The notes beneath the pieces were generated by a model. It saw only the letters and a list, made by a program, of their open reading frames with translations, made no database searches and was not told the origin of the DNA. A program made the position numbers and the translations under genes. A DNA stretch of 9,527 bases, from contig DAOVNU010000015.1 in NCBI GenBank assembly GCA_030630065.1, positions 1 through 9,527 on the forward strand, written 5' to 3'. Each line of letters opens with the position of its first letter. Within the stretch, counting starts at the first letter, position 1. This DNA comes from a bacterium (GTDB lineage: Bacteria; Ratteibacteria; UBA8468). Of the stretch, positions 1 to 8,122 are shown piece by piece.

Positions 1-96
1 AACAGAAGTTAATCCAAAAGGAAAGATATGTCTGCTAATAGTTTTATCAAAGTCCTTATTTTTTATTTAGAAAAATTTGGGGTGAAGAAAGGAACT

Positions 97-136
97 TTAT
101 TCACAGAATTTTAACCTTTTTAACAACTTATTCACA
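97..136 (+). promoter_or_regulatory. Pair of DnaA-box-like sites
   Basis: The 9-mer TTATTCACA occurs twice in the same orientation, at 97-105 and 128-136. It fits the relaxed DnaA box TTATNCACA and differs by one base from the strict consensus TTATCCACA. The two start 31 nt apart, about three helical turns, and the identity extends to 10 nt (TTATTCACAG). The surroundings are AT-rich. Such pairs occur at replication origins and in DnaA-regulated promoters. Both sites lie in the presumed leader downstream of the leftward promoter at 154-181, so the unseen gene to the left may be dnaA or a DnaA-controlled gene. Two boxes alone do not prove an origin. Confidence 0.45.
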
Positions 137-153
137 GGGTTCGTTGCCTTAAC

Positions 154-181
154 AGTATAATCCTATTTCTTTCTTTGTCAA
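154..181 (-). promoter_or_regulatory. Candidate sigma70 promoter firing off the left edge
   Basis: On the minus strand, TTGACA (176-181) is followed after 16 bp by TATACT (154-159). The predicted start of transcription is near 147. No gene begins between there and position 1, so the transcript would have a leader of at least about 145 nt carrying the two DnaA-box-like sites. The hexamers are near consensus, but the spacer is one base short of the ideal 17. Confidence 0.5.
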
Positions 182-192
182 ATTGACACGAA

Positions 193-284
193 GTGTCACC
201 CTGAATACGAGATCCTTCGTTTCTCTCATGACAGGTTCCGGGTCTCGTGCTGCGCGAGATTCTTCGCTTTACTCAGAAGGACAC
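193..284. repeat. Palindromic miniature repeat beside the secA 3' end
   Basis: The ends are imperfect inverted repeats: GTGTCACCCTGA at 193-204 against TCAGAAGGACAC at 273-284. Inside, CGAGATCCTTCG (208-219) and CGAGATTCTTCG (255-266) are an 11-of-12 direct repeat, and TCTCG/CGAGA (243-247 and 255-259) can form a small stem. From general knowledge, this TCA-CTGA ... GAGATTCTTCG ... CTCAG pattern resembles a dispersed palindromic element seen in many environmental bacterial genomes. It could act as an mRNA 3'-end stabiliser for secA, which stops 26 bases away. No transposase is present, so any mobility would be in trans. Confidence 0.55.
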
Positions 285-309
285 ATATATCGGTGTAGTC
301 TGTAATATT

Positions 310-3014
<2,705 letters not shown>

Positions 3015-3018
<4 letters not shown>

Positions 3019-3290
3019 TTATATGTGTTTTTCTCCCGCCGTTTCATTCTTACAATGTAGACCTCTCGGGCTTTCTTGTCAATCTGGTACAGGAGTCTAT
3101 ATGGTCCAACTCTGATTCTGTATCCTCCTCGAGCAGTCAATTTCTCGCTTCCATAGGGAAGGGGATTAGTTTCGAAAGAGAGGATAATTTCTTTAATTCT
3201 CTGGTAGATTTTAGCGTATTCACCCTTGGTTTGTTTTTTAAGTTTGATTAAGTCTCTCTGTGCGGATGGGATAATGCGCACATGATACAT
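3015..3290 (-). CDS. RelE/ParE-family toxin of a type II toxin-antitoxin pair
   Basis: This 91-residue basic protein has the RelE/ParE fold signature. An N-terminal strand YHVRIIPSAQRDL leads into two helices. The core GYRIRVGPYRLLYQID (about residues 56-71) follows, then the strand EVYIVRMKRRE and a terminal Tyr90. Arginines at 58, 60, 65 and 81 and Tyr90 occupy places resembling the RNA-cleaving residues of E. coli RelE, so an mRNA interferase is more likely than a gyrase poison, though the family alone does not settle it. I chose ATG at 3290 because it overlaps the antitoxin stop as TGATG and has GAAGGA (3300-3305) 9 nt upstream. A TTG at 3293 would add one residue. Its stop overlaps the secA start, which is an unusual downstream neighbour for a toxin. 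Confidence 0.9.
3054..3082 (-). promoter_or_regulatory. Weak candidate internal promoter for secA within the toxin gene
   Basis: On the minus strand a perfect TTGACA (3077-3082) is followed after exactly 17 bp by TACATT (3054-3059), which matches four of six bases of TATAAT. Transcription would start near 3047, about 29 nt before the secA ATG. The -10 lies inside TTACAATGTA (3050-3059), the same 10-mer that forms the core of the palindrome at the toxin-antitoxin promoter. This could give secA an independent transcript, but the -10 is weak and the hexamers fall in coding sequence. Confidence 0.35.
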
Positions 3291-3511
3291 CAATCTATTT
3301 CCTTCAAAAACTCTTTAAAGTCAATGGCATCTTTGGCTTCATAGGTGAGTTTATTAAATTCGGCAATGTCTGAGAGGTCTTCCATTTTTGTGCGTAAGGC
3401 CTCTTCCACGAAGAAACTTGACTTTATCCCACGTGCCTTACAAAAACTTTTTACCATCTCCAACAACTCTGGAGCCATTCTTACTGTATATCCGACCTTT
3501 TGCATTTTCAT
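3290..3511 (-). CDS. Small DNA-binding-type antitoxin
   Basis: This 73-residue protein sits directly upstream of the toxin in the classic antitoxin-first order. The N-terminal half, GYTVRMAPELLEMVKSFCKA and onward to about residue 42, reads as a strand followed by two helices, like a ribbon-helix-helix dimer that would bind operator DNA. The acidic C-terminal tail (IDFKEFLKEID) is the expected toxin-wrapping segment. The start ATG at 3511 has AAGG 9 nt upstream. A second in-frame ATG at 3505 is possible but less well placed. A 13-bp palindrome overlapping the -10 edge just upstream is the natural candidate for autorepression. I do not assign it to a named antitoxin family. Confidence 0.82.
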   Translation of the reverse strand: MKMQKVGYTVRMAPELLEMVKSFCKARGIKSSFFVEEALRTKMEDLSDIAEFNKLTYEAKDAIDFKEFLKEID

Positions 3512-3538
3512 TCTTTTTAACCTTTTTGGTTACTTTTG

Positions 3539-3551
3539 ATTACATTGTAAT
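3539..3551. promoter_or_regulatory. Palindromic operator candidate at the toxin-antitoxin promoter
   Basis: ATTACA-T-TGTAAT is a perfect 6-bp inverted repeat around one central base. It covers two bases of the -10 element and the predicted transcription start, the place where an antitoxin or antitoxin-toxin complex would repress its own operon. A second small inverted repeat, TAACC-TTTTT-GGTTA (3518-3532), lies between it and the antitoxin start and includes the AAGG ribosome binding site. As RNA this could form a weak 5-bp hairpin. Confidence 0.55.
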
Positions 3552-3578
3552 TATACCTCAGAAAATTTTATTTGTCAA
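3550..3578 (-). promoter_or_regulatory. Perfect-consensus sigma70 promoter of the antitoxin-toxin-secA operon
   Basis: TTGACA (3573-3578) and TATAAT (3550-3555) are both exact consensus hexamers with the ideal 17-bp spacer. Transcription should start near 3543, leaving a leader of about 30 nt before the antitoxin ATG. It lies in the roughly 100-bp gap after tatD. Such a strong promoter with a palindrome over its start suggests high output held in check by repression. Confidence 0.88.
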
Positions 3579-3611
3579 CCCTTTTTGTCGTTTAAACATA
3601 TTAATGCCCCT

Positions 3612-4370
3612 TCATAATTTAAACAGTTCTCTGGCATTTTCACTCGTTATTTCTCCTAATTCTTCCAAAGATATTCCTTTAATTTTGGCTAACGCCTCTG
3701 CGGTATAAACCAAAAAACCCGGTTCATTTCTTTTTCCTCTCTTGGGCTGGGGAGGAAGATAGGGGCAGTCCGTTTCCAGAAGCATTTTTTTTAGAGGAAT
3801 TTCTTTTGCCACCGCTCTTAAATCCTCGTTCTTCTTATAGGTAAGGTTTCCGGTAAAAGAGATATGAAGACCCAGAGAAAAAACCTTTTTCGCCAAATTT
3901 ATGTCTCCGGAAAAACAGTGCATTACCCCTTTTTTTACCTCTTTTTCTTTGAGAACGGCTAAAACATCTTGATGGGCATCGCGGTTATGGATAATTACCG
4001 GAAGATTTAATTTTTTTGCCAGGAGGATTTGCATCTCAAAACTTCTCTTCTGAATTTCTTTTGGAGTGCTGTTATGAAAATAGTCCAGACCAATCTCGCC
4101 GATTGCGACAACCTTTTTCTTTTGGGCTAACCCTTCTAATTCTTGATAATCCTCATCCTTCAGGTTATTGGTGCTGGTGGGATGAATGCCAACAGTAGCA
4201 TAGCATAAATCCTCTTTTTGGGCAAGCTCAATCGCCCTTTTACTGGTTGGTAAGTCGGCGCCAACATTAATGATTGCGGCAATCCCCGTTCTTTTAGCCC
4301 TTGCAATTACATCCGGATAATCTTCGCTAAAAGCAGGGAAGTTTAGATGGCTGTGGGTATCAATGAACAT
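3612..4370 (-). CDS. tatD: TatD-family metal-dependent hydrolase (DNase)
   Basis: This 252-residue TIM-barrel protein of the amidohydrolase superfamily has the normal TatD/YcfH length. Metal ligands are visible in order: His6 and His8 in DTHSHLNF, Glu92 in GEIGLDYF, His128 in PVIIHNRDA, His151 in MHCFSGD and Asp201 in LLETDCPYLPP. Family members are divalent-metal 3'-5' exonucleases or DNases of the cytoplasm, linked to DNA repair and turnover of damaged nucleic acids. The open frame continues upstream without a stop through the tRNA gene, but only ATG 4370 begins the conserved MFIDTHSHL. That start lies 5 nt from the tRNA 3' end and has no Shine-Dalgarno sequence. Co-transcription with the tRNA from the promoter at 4568-4596 is likely. 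The specific symbol is by family, since tatD, ycfH and yjjV paralogues are hard to tell apart. Confidence 0.93.
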   Translation of the reverse strand: MFIDTHSHLNFPAFSEDYPDVIARAKRTGIAAIINVGADLPTSKRAIELAQKEDLCYATVGIHPTSTNNLKDEDYQELEGLAQKKKVVAIGEIGLDYFHNSTPKEIQKRSFEMQILLAKKLNLPVIIHNRDAHQDVLAVLKEKEVKKGVMHCFSGDINLAKKVFSLGLHISFTGNLTYKKNEDLRAVAKEIPLKKMLLETDCPYLPPQPKRGKRNEPGFLVYTAEALAKIKGISLEELGEITSENARELFKL

Positions 4371-4375
4371 TAGTG

Positions 4376-4447
4376 TGCCGAGGGGCAGAATCGAACTGCC
4401 GACGCCGGCCTTTTCAGGGCCGCGCTCTACCCCTGAGCTACCTCGGC
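4376..4447 (-). tRNA. tRNA-Phe (anticodon GAA)
   Basis: The 72-nt cloverleaf reads on the minus strand. It has a 7-bp acceptor stem GCCGAGG/CCTCGGC, a D-arm GCTC/GAGC, and an anticodon stem CGGCC/GGCCG enclosing the loop CTGAAAA, which places GAA at positions 34-36. It continues with a 5-nt variable loop and a T-arm GGCAG-TTCGATT-CTGCC. The discriminator base is A. CCA is not encoded, because the following bases are CAC, so it must be added after processing. All stems are perfectly paired. tatD begins 5 nt downstream. Confidence 0.97.
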
Positions 4448-4451
4448 AAAA

Positions 4452-4537
4452 AGCGACGCAGTCATTGCGAGCCCAAAAGGGCATGGCAATCTCTCACTTC
4501 TTGAGATTGCTTCGTCGCTATTGCTCCTCGCAATGAC
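4452..4537. repeat. REP/MITE-like palindromic element in the tRNA-Phe leader
   Basis: GTCATTGCGAG (4461-4471) and CTCGCAATGAC (4527-4537) are perfect 11-bp inverted repeats. Nested within them, GCAATCTC (4486-4493) pairs with GAGATTGC (4503-4510) around a 9-nt loop. AGCGACG (4452-4458) also pairs with CGTCGCT (4513-4519). From general knowledge the GTCATTGCGAG ... GCAATC pattern is a dispersed element in many environmental bacteria. It has no coding capacity. It sits between the promoter and the tRNA, so it is transcribed as part of the tRNA precursor. No clear target-site duplication is visible. Confidence 0.75.
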
Positions 4538-4567
4538 GTGGTTGACTGAGTATTTAAAAGTTATTTT

Positions 4568-4596
4568 AGTATAACAAAGTAGATTAGAATTGTCAA
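4568..4596 (-). promoter_or_regulatory. Sigma70 promoter of tRNA-Phe and tatD
   Basis: TTGACA (4591-4596) and TATACT (4568-4573) are separated by exactly 17 bp. The -35 is consensus and the -10 differs at one base. The predicted start near 4561 gives a leader of about 114 nt before the mature tRNA, mostly taken up by the palindromic repeat. It lies only about 30 bp after the GH42 stop, and no terminator for the upstream operon is visible there. Confidence 0.82.
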
Positions 4597-4626
4597 AAAT
4601 GGGGAGAGGGTAATAATTACGGAATT

Positions 4627-6732
4627 CTACCTGCCCAAAATAGCAACTACCTGGTGGGCGGGAATTTCAAAGGCAATACTGCCAGCGGTCTCCCTGATGG
4701 TCTGGCCCAAAATTAAATCCTTCTTTTTAACTAGGGCAAGGGATTGAATGATTAAGTTTTGTTTATGATTTTCATGATTGAAGAGAAAAATTAATTTCTC
4801 CTTTTCTTTTTGCAACATTCTTGTGGAGACAAATCCTTTCGCTCCTTTCATTCTTAGGGAAGGTTTAATGCCCGCCTTATCGGCGAAAATTCTTAAAAAC
4901 TTCAGAATATTTTCCTCTGCAGAATGAAGATAAGAAATTCCTAAATAGGTCCCGATGAGGATTGAGATTCCCTTTCCGTATCTGTTAATAATGATTGCCG
5001 GCTGATTACTTTCCTTCCAGAACCCGATTGCGTTCCCATTCTCTGGTTCAAGGATGGTCTCGGTATTGCTTGCTTTTAGAGAAAGATTATATTCGGGAAC
5101 GTATACTTCGCCCTCTTCCTTTTTTTTCTTTACCAACCTCTTTATCTCTTTCCCGCCAAAAACTTTATCCAAGCCGCATCCCGGGACAACTGGGCTAACC
5201 CAGGTATTTTCTTCTCTTAATCCGGGAGAGGCCTCGCTGATTAAAAAACCTCCTTCTTTTACATAATTTTTCAGTATTTCTGCCTCTTTCTTATCAATGA
5301 TTGTTGGAGATGGAAGGTAAAGGAGCGGATAATTGTTAATCTTTTCTAAGTCCTGGATATCAACCCAGTCAACCTCCAGATTCTCTCTCCAGAATAAAGC
5401 ATATGCTCCCCAGAGAGCCTCCTTATAAGAGTAGGGATAGGATTTTTCTACCTCCTCTATCCTGGAAATAAGGTCGCTTCTATGGTCATAGAGAATGGCA
5501 ATCTTTCTTTTTTCCGGTTTAAAATCCTGGAATATTTTCTTATTTTCCTTTAAGACCTTCCCGATTAAAGATATCTCTTTTGAACGTTCCGTTTCTTTTC
5601 CATCTAATTCCACCAAGCCATGACCATACGATTCATTGCCTAAGCGTTCCGGTTTGTATTGCCAGTAGAGAATCCCCTTTGCTCCCGAGGCAATGCTATT
5701 CCAGGTCCAGAACCTTAAATCCTCAGGAAGCACCTCCTCTTTCCAGGAACTAGTGTTGGTATAAATCTCATTAATCCAGTAATAAGGAGAGAGGTTTCTT
5801 ATCCAACTGTTGATAAGTCCGGGCATAAAGGGATAAAGTTTTATATCTCCGGCAGCAGAGGAACCGTAGAAATCAAGTCCCCGGCTATTTAACCGGTCGT
5901 TGGAGGTATCATTTAAGACATCCTGAACTACGGACGCTGCACCAATATGAGCAAAAGCGGGATGTTCCCTATCAATGAATTTAACCGTTTTATAAACCCA
6001 GGAAACCATATCGGATACCGAAACCATCGCCCATTGTCTCCAGAGATAGACCTCGGCATAATCCCGTAAAGTGCTGGGAGGTTCGATTTCTTCAAAATCT
6101 CCCCAGGCCTTGCCAAAGCAATTATTAAGATTCCCAATCGTACCAAATTTATTTTTTAGCCACTCTCTATATTTTCTCTTTGATTCATAACAGGCACATT
6201 CCAGATTATTAATCGGCCATTGCCGATGCATCCGATATTGGGAGCGATTTCTCGGTTCGTTCCAGCAGTCCCAGCCAAGCAATGTTTTTCTATCCCTGTA
6301 TCTTTTTACCGCCTCCTTAATAAATCGGTTTGCCTCTTCCCTTACCTTCGGGTTATCAAAACAGGGAATGACCCCACCGATATAAGTAAAACCATAGGCA
6401 CCGGGGATAATTCTTTGCCCCTGATTATTAACCTGATAGCAATTGTAAAGTTGATAGAGCCAGGCCGGGGCAGTCTCCAACATTATATTAGGATTGATGA
6501 AGAGATGATATTTTTCGGCTAAATCAAAGATTTTATCGGTATCTTCCCAATTGAACTTTCCTCTTTTTCTTTCATGCCAGCGCCACATCAACCAGATTTT
6601 AATCGTATTGAAACCCAGGGATTTAATCTTCCTTAAATCTGCTTCCCACTCCTCTTTTAGTGGAGTAGGCGGCCTCCAATACTGAATCCCGTAAATAAAT
6701 TCTCTGTTTTGAAGATTAACCTTTATTCCCAA
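4627..6732 (-). CDS. GH42-like beta-galactosidase-type glycoside hydrolase
   Basis: This 701-residue protein has the GH42 layout. A TIM barrel spans about residues 1-390, opening with FIYGIQYWRPPTP and IKSLGFNTIKIWLMWRWHE. A GATase-like middle domain covers about 405-600 (KIAILYDHRSD, LLYLPSPTII, YVKEGGFLISEASPG). A short beta C-terminal domain ends at EIPAHQVVAILGR. The likely acid/base is Glu159 in GWDCWNEPRN and the likely nucleophile is Glu322 in WINEIYTNTSSW. Cys124, Cys179 and Cys181 fall near the family zinc-site cysteines, but the set looks incomplete. There is no signal peptide, so it is probably cytoplasmic, cleaving terminal beta-galactosides or a related sugar by retention. The start is TTG, overlapping the oxidoreductase by 17 nt, with CAGGAAG upstream. 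No ATG lies near. Substrate specificity is unknown, and it may not be galactose. Confidence 0.85.
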   Translation of the reverse strand: MGIKVNLQNREFIYGIQYWRPPTPLKEEWEADLRKIKSLGFNTIKIWLMWRWHERKRGKFNWEDTDKIFDLAEKYHLFINPNIMLETAPAWLYQLYNCYQVNNQGQRIIPGAYGFTYIGGVIPCFDNPKVREEANRFIKEAVKRYRDRKTLLGWDCWNEPRNRSQYRMHRQWPINNLECACYESKRKYREWLKNKFGTIGNLNNCFGKAWGDFEEIEPPSTLRDYAEVYLWRQWAMVSVSDMVSWVYKTVKFIDREHPAFAHIGAASVVQDVLNDTSNDRLNSRGLDFYGSSAAGDIKLYPFMPGLINSWIRNLSPYYWINEIYTNTSSWKEEVLPEDLRFWTWNSIASGAKGILYWQYKPERLGNESYGHGLVELDGKETERSKEISLIGKVLKENKKIFQDFKPEKRKIAILYDHRSDLISRIEEVEKSYPYSYKEALWGAYALFWRENLEVDWVDIQDLEKINNYPLLYLPSPTIIDKKEAEILKNYVKEGGFLISEASPGLREENTWVSPVVPGCGLDKVFGGKEIKRLVKKKKEEGEVYVPEYNLSLKASNTETILEPENGNAIGFWKESNQPAIIINRYGKGISILIGTYLGISYLHSAEENILKFLRIFADKAGIKPSLRMKGAKGFVSTRMLQKEKEKLIFLFNHENHKQNLIIQSLALVKKKDLILGQTIRETAGSIAFEIPAHQVVAILGR

Positions 6733-8089
6733 GATATGCTTCCTGTTTAATCAACTTATTCTGTAATTCTTTAATAGGAATTTTTCTGAGCGGAATATTC
6801 TTTCTAATCGCTATCGCTGATGCAGTTCCTGCGGCCTGCCCCATGGCAAAGCAGGCGGGCATAACCCGGGTTGTCCCCTGCATTGACCTATCTGCTGAAA
6901 TAGAACGACCAGCAACCAGAAGATTATTAATTTTCTTTGGCAGCATTGCTTTGAAGGGAATACCATAAGCAATTTTTTGGGAAATTTTGCAAAACCTGCT
7001 GAATGAGTTGCCATTTCCTTTCTTATGTTTTTTGCTGTCATGGACATCAATAGGGTAATCATAAACAGCGATATCATCATCAAATCGTTTCCCCTCATGG
7101 AAGGCATTTTCCTCAAGACAAAATTCGCCGATAATCCTTCTTGTCTCTCTCACTCCAAGAAGTGTTCCGGTATTCGCGACTTCAGATTTTTCCATCCCCG
7201 GAATATTCTTTCGCGCAAATTTCATAAATTCATCTGCAAGTTGCCTTCCTTTCATCATTCCTTCTGATACCTGCTTTGTATCTGTTCCATCTATCCCAAA
7301 AATATGACCATAGTTTAATCCCAATATGCCTGATTTTCTCAGATGGTCAGACATTAATGCGCATTCGGTGCCTTTAACTCCTTTTATTAGACCTTTTGTT
7401 TCCGCATTCTGCAAAACTTTTCTCAGCCCTTTTTGACCACCAATTTTGGAGTAATATTTAAGATATTTTTCAGTGTCTATTCCGGCAATGACAAAGCATA
7501 GAGACGGTGCCTGGAGATTTCGTTTTTCATCCCCTTTGTTACAGGGGACTGCGGCTTTAAATGCCACATCCGCATCCCCGCTGCAGTCAATGAAAATCTT
7601 TGCTTCTATCGCCTGCCGCCCGTTTTTATTTTCAATGATGATTGCTTTGATATTATTCTTTTTAACAATCACATCAGAGAAAACTGTAAAGAATAAAAAA
7701 TCTACTTTGCTTTCTTTTACCATCTCGTCGTAAACAATTTTCAGTTTTTCCGCATCTATGGTTACCCATTTAAAAGAATTGCCGCTGTTGCCAACCCCAT
7801 CTTTTTTTCGCAGTCGTTCAAGTATTTCATAGCCGATTCCTCTTATCAGGGGATATTCTTTAGAAGAATATGGGCAAAAACAGGGCACAAGTCCATTTGT
7901 TCCCATTCCCCCAAAACATCCGGTTGCCTCAACCAATAAAGTTTTCGCTCCATTTCTTGCCGCCGAAACAGCTGCGGCAACCCCGGCTGGCCCTCCACCA
8001 ACAACCACTATATCAAATTTTTCTTTTACCGGTATTCGACGTTCTTTTTGCAAAATTGATGAGAACCTTGATTCACTTGTATTTTCCAT
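6716..8089 (-). CDS. FAD-dependent oxidoreductase (FAD_oxidored, PF12831 type)
   Basis: This 457-residue flavoprotein has an N-terminal Rossmann motif FDIVVVGGGPAGVAAA (GGGPAG at 31-36) and a ribose-binding Glu54 in LLVEATGCFGGMGTNG. A second dinucleotide-fold element is IEAKIFIDCSGDADVA. The C-terminal FAD site NNLLVAGRSISADRSMQGTTRVMPACFAMGQAAGTA is characteristic of the PF12831 group. No signal or membrane segment is seen. The family is functionally ill-defined. It often sits beside glycosidases in environmental genomes, so oxidation of a sugar or glycoside hydroxyl is plausible here but inferred. The first 20 residues are weakly conserved in character, and ATG 8089 lacks a Shine-Dalgarno sequence, so the start is less certain than the rest. 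Its stop lies inside the GH42 gene, and it follows the broken GH20-like gene by 33 nt. Confidence 0.87.
   Translation of the reverse strand: MENTSESRFSSILQKERRIPVKEKFDIVVVGGGPAGVAAAVSAARNGAKTLLVEATGCFGGMGTNGLVPCFCPYSSKEYPLIRGIGYEILERLRKKDGVGNSGNSFKWVTIDAEKLKIVYDEMVKESKVDFLFFTVFSDVIVKKNNIKAIIIENKNGRQAIEAKIFIDCSGDADVAFKAAVPCNKGDEKRNLQAPSLCFVIAGIDTEKYLKYYSKIGGQKGLRKVLQNAETKGLIKGVKGTECALMSDHLRKSGILGLNYGHIFGIDGTDTKQVSEGMMKGRQLADEFMKFARKNIPGMEKSEVANTGTLLGVRETRRIIGEFCLEENAFHEGKRFDDDIAVYDYPIDVHDSKKHKKGNGNSFSRFCKISQKIAYGIPFKAMLPKKINNLLVAGRSISADRSMQGTTRVMPACFAMGQAAGTASAIAIRKNIPLRKIPIKELQNKLIKQEAYLGNKG
6739..6745 (-). promoter_or_regulatory. Ribosome binding site deciding the GH42 TTG start
   Basis: CAGGAAG lies 6 nt before TTG 6732, inside the last codons of the oxidoreductase gene. 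No ATG or GTG near the start of the conserved GH42 sequence competes, so this site fixes the unusual TTG start and the 17-nt gene overlap. Confidence 0.65.
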
Positions 8090-8122
8090 AAAGGTTATTC
8101 TGACTTTAATCTTTTAATAAAA

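Larger units (their letters stand above)
1..309. other. Non-coding left edge downstream of secA
   Basis: No convincing gene lies between the window edge and the secA stop codon. The stretch holds, from right to left, a palindromic repeat (193-284), a small perfect hairpin (TGACAC gaa GTGTCA, 184-198), a leftward sigma70-like promoter (154-181) and two DnaA-box-like 9-mers (97-105 and 128-136) in AT-rich sequence. I see no T-tract-backed intrinsic terminator for secA. The promoter points at a gene beyond the left edge whose identity cannot be read here. Confidence 0.6.

Noticed and set aside
28..114. A 28-codon plus-strand frame with ATG 28 and an AAAGGA ribosome-binding-like sequence just upstream
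   Set aside because: Too short to judge, with no recognisable peptide. It ends in AT-rich sequence across one of the DnaA-box-like sites, so a chance frame is more likely.
184..198. Perfect hairpin TGACAC gaa GTGTCA as an intrinsic terminator for secA
   Set aside because: No T-tract follows it on the minus strand, the stem is only 6 bp, and it abuts the -35 of the leftward promoter, so a terminator call is not supported.
4371..4484. An N-terminal extension of TatD to an ATG at 4484
   Set aside because: The extra 38 residues would be the translation of the tRNA-Phe gene and part of the palindromic repeat. The conserved protein begins at MFIDTHSHL.
4597..4626. Possible terminator after the GH42 gene (GTAA/TTAC inverted bases)
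   Set aside because: Four-base arms without a GC-rich stem or T-tract are not enough.
8090..8122. A promoter between the broken GH20-like gene and the oxidoreductase
   Set aside because: The 33-nt gap shows no paired -35 and -10 elements. The genes are more simply read as one operon starting beyond the window.
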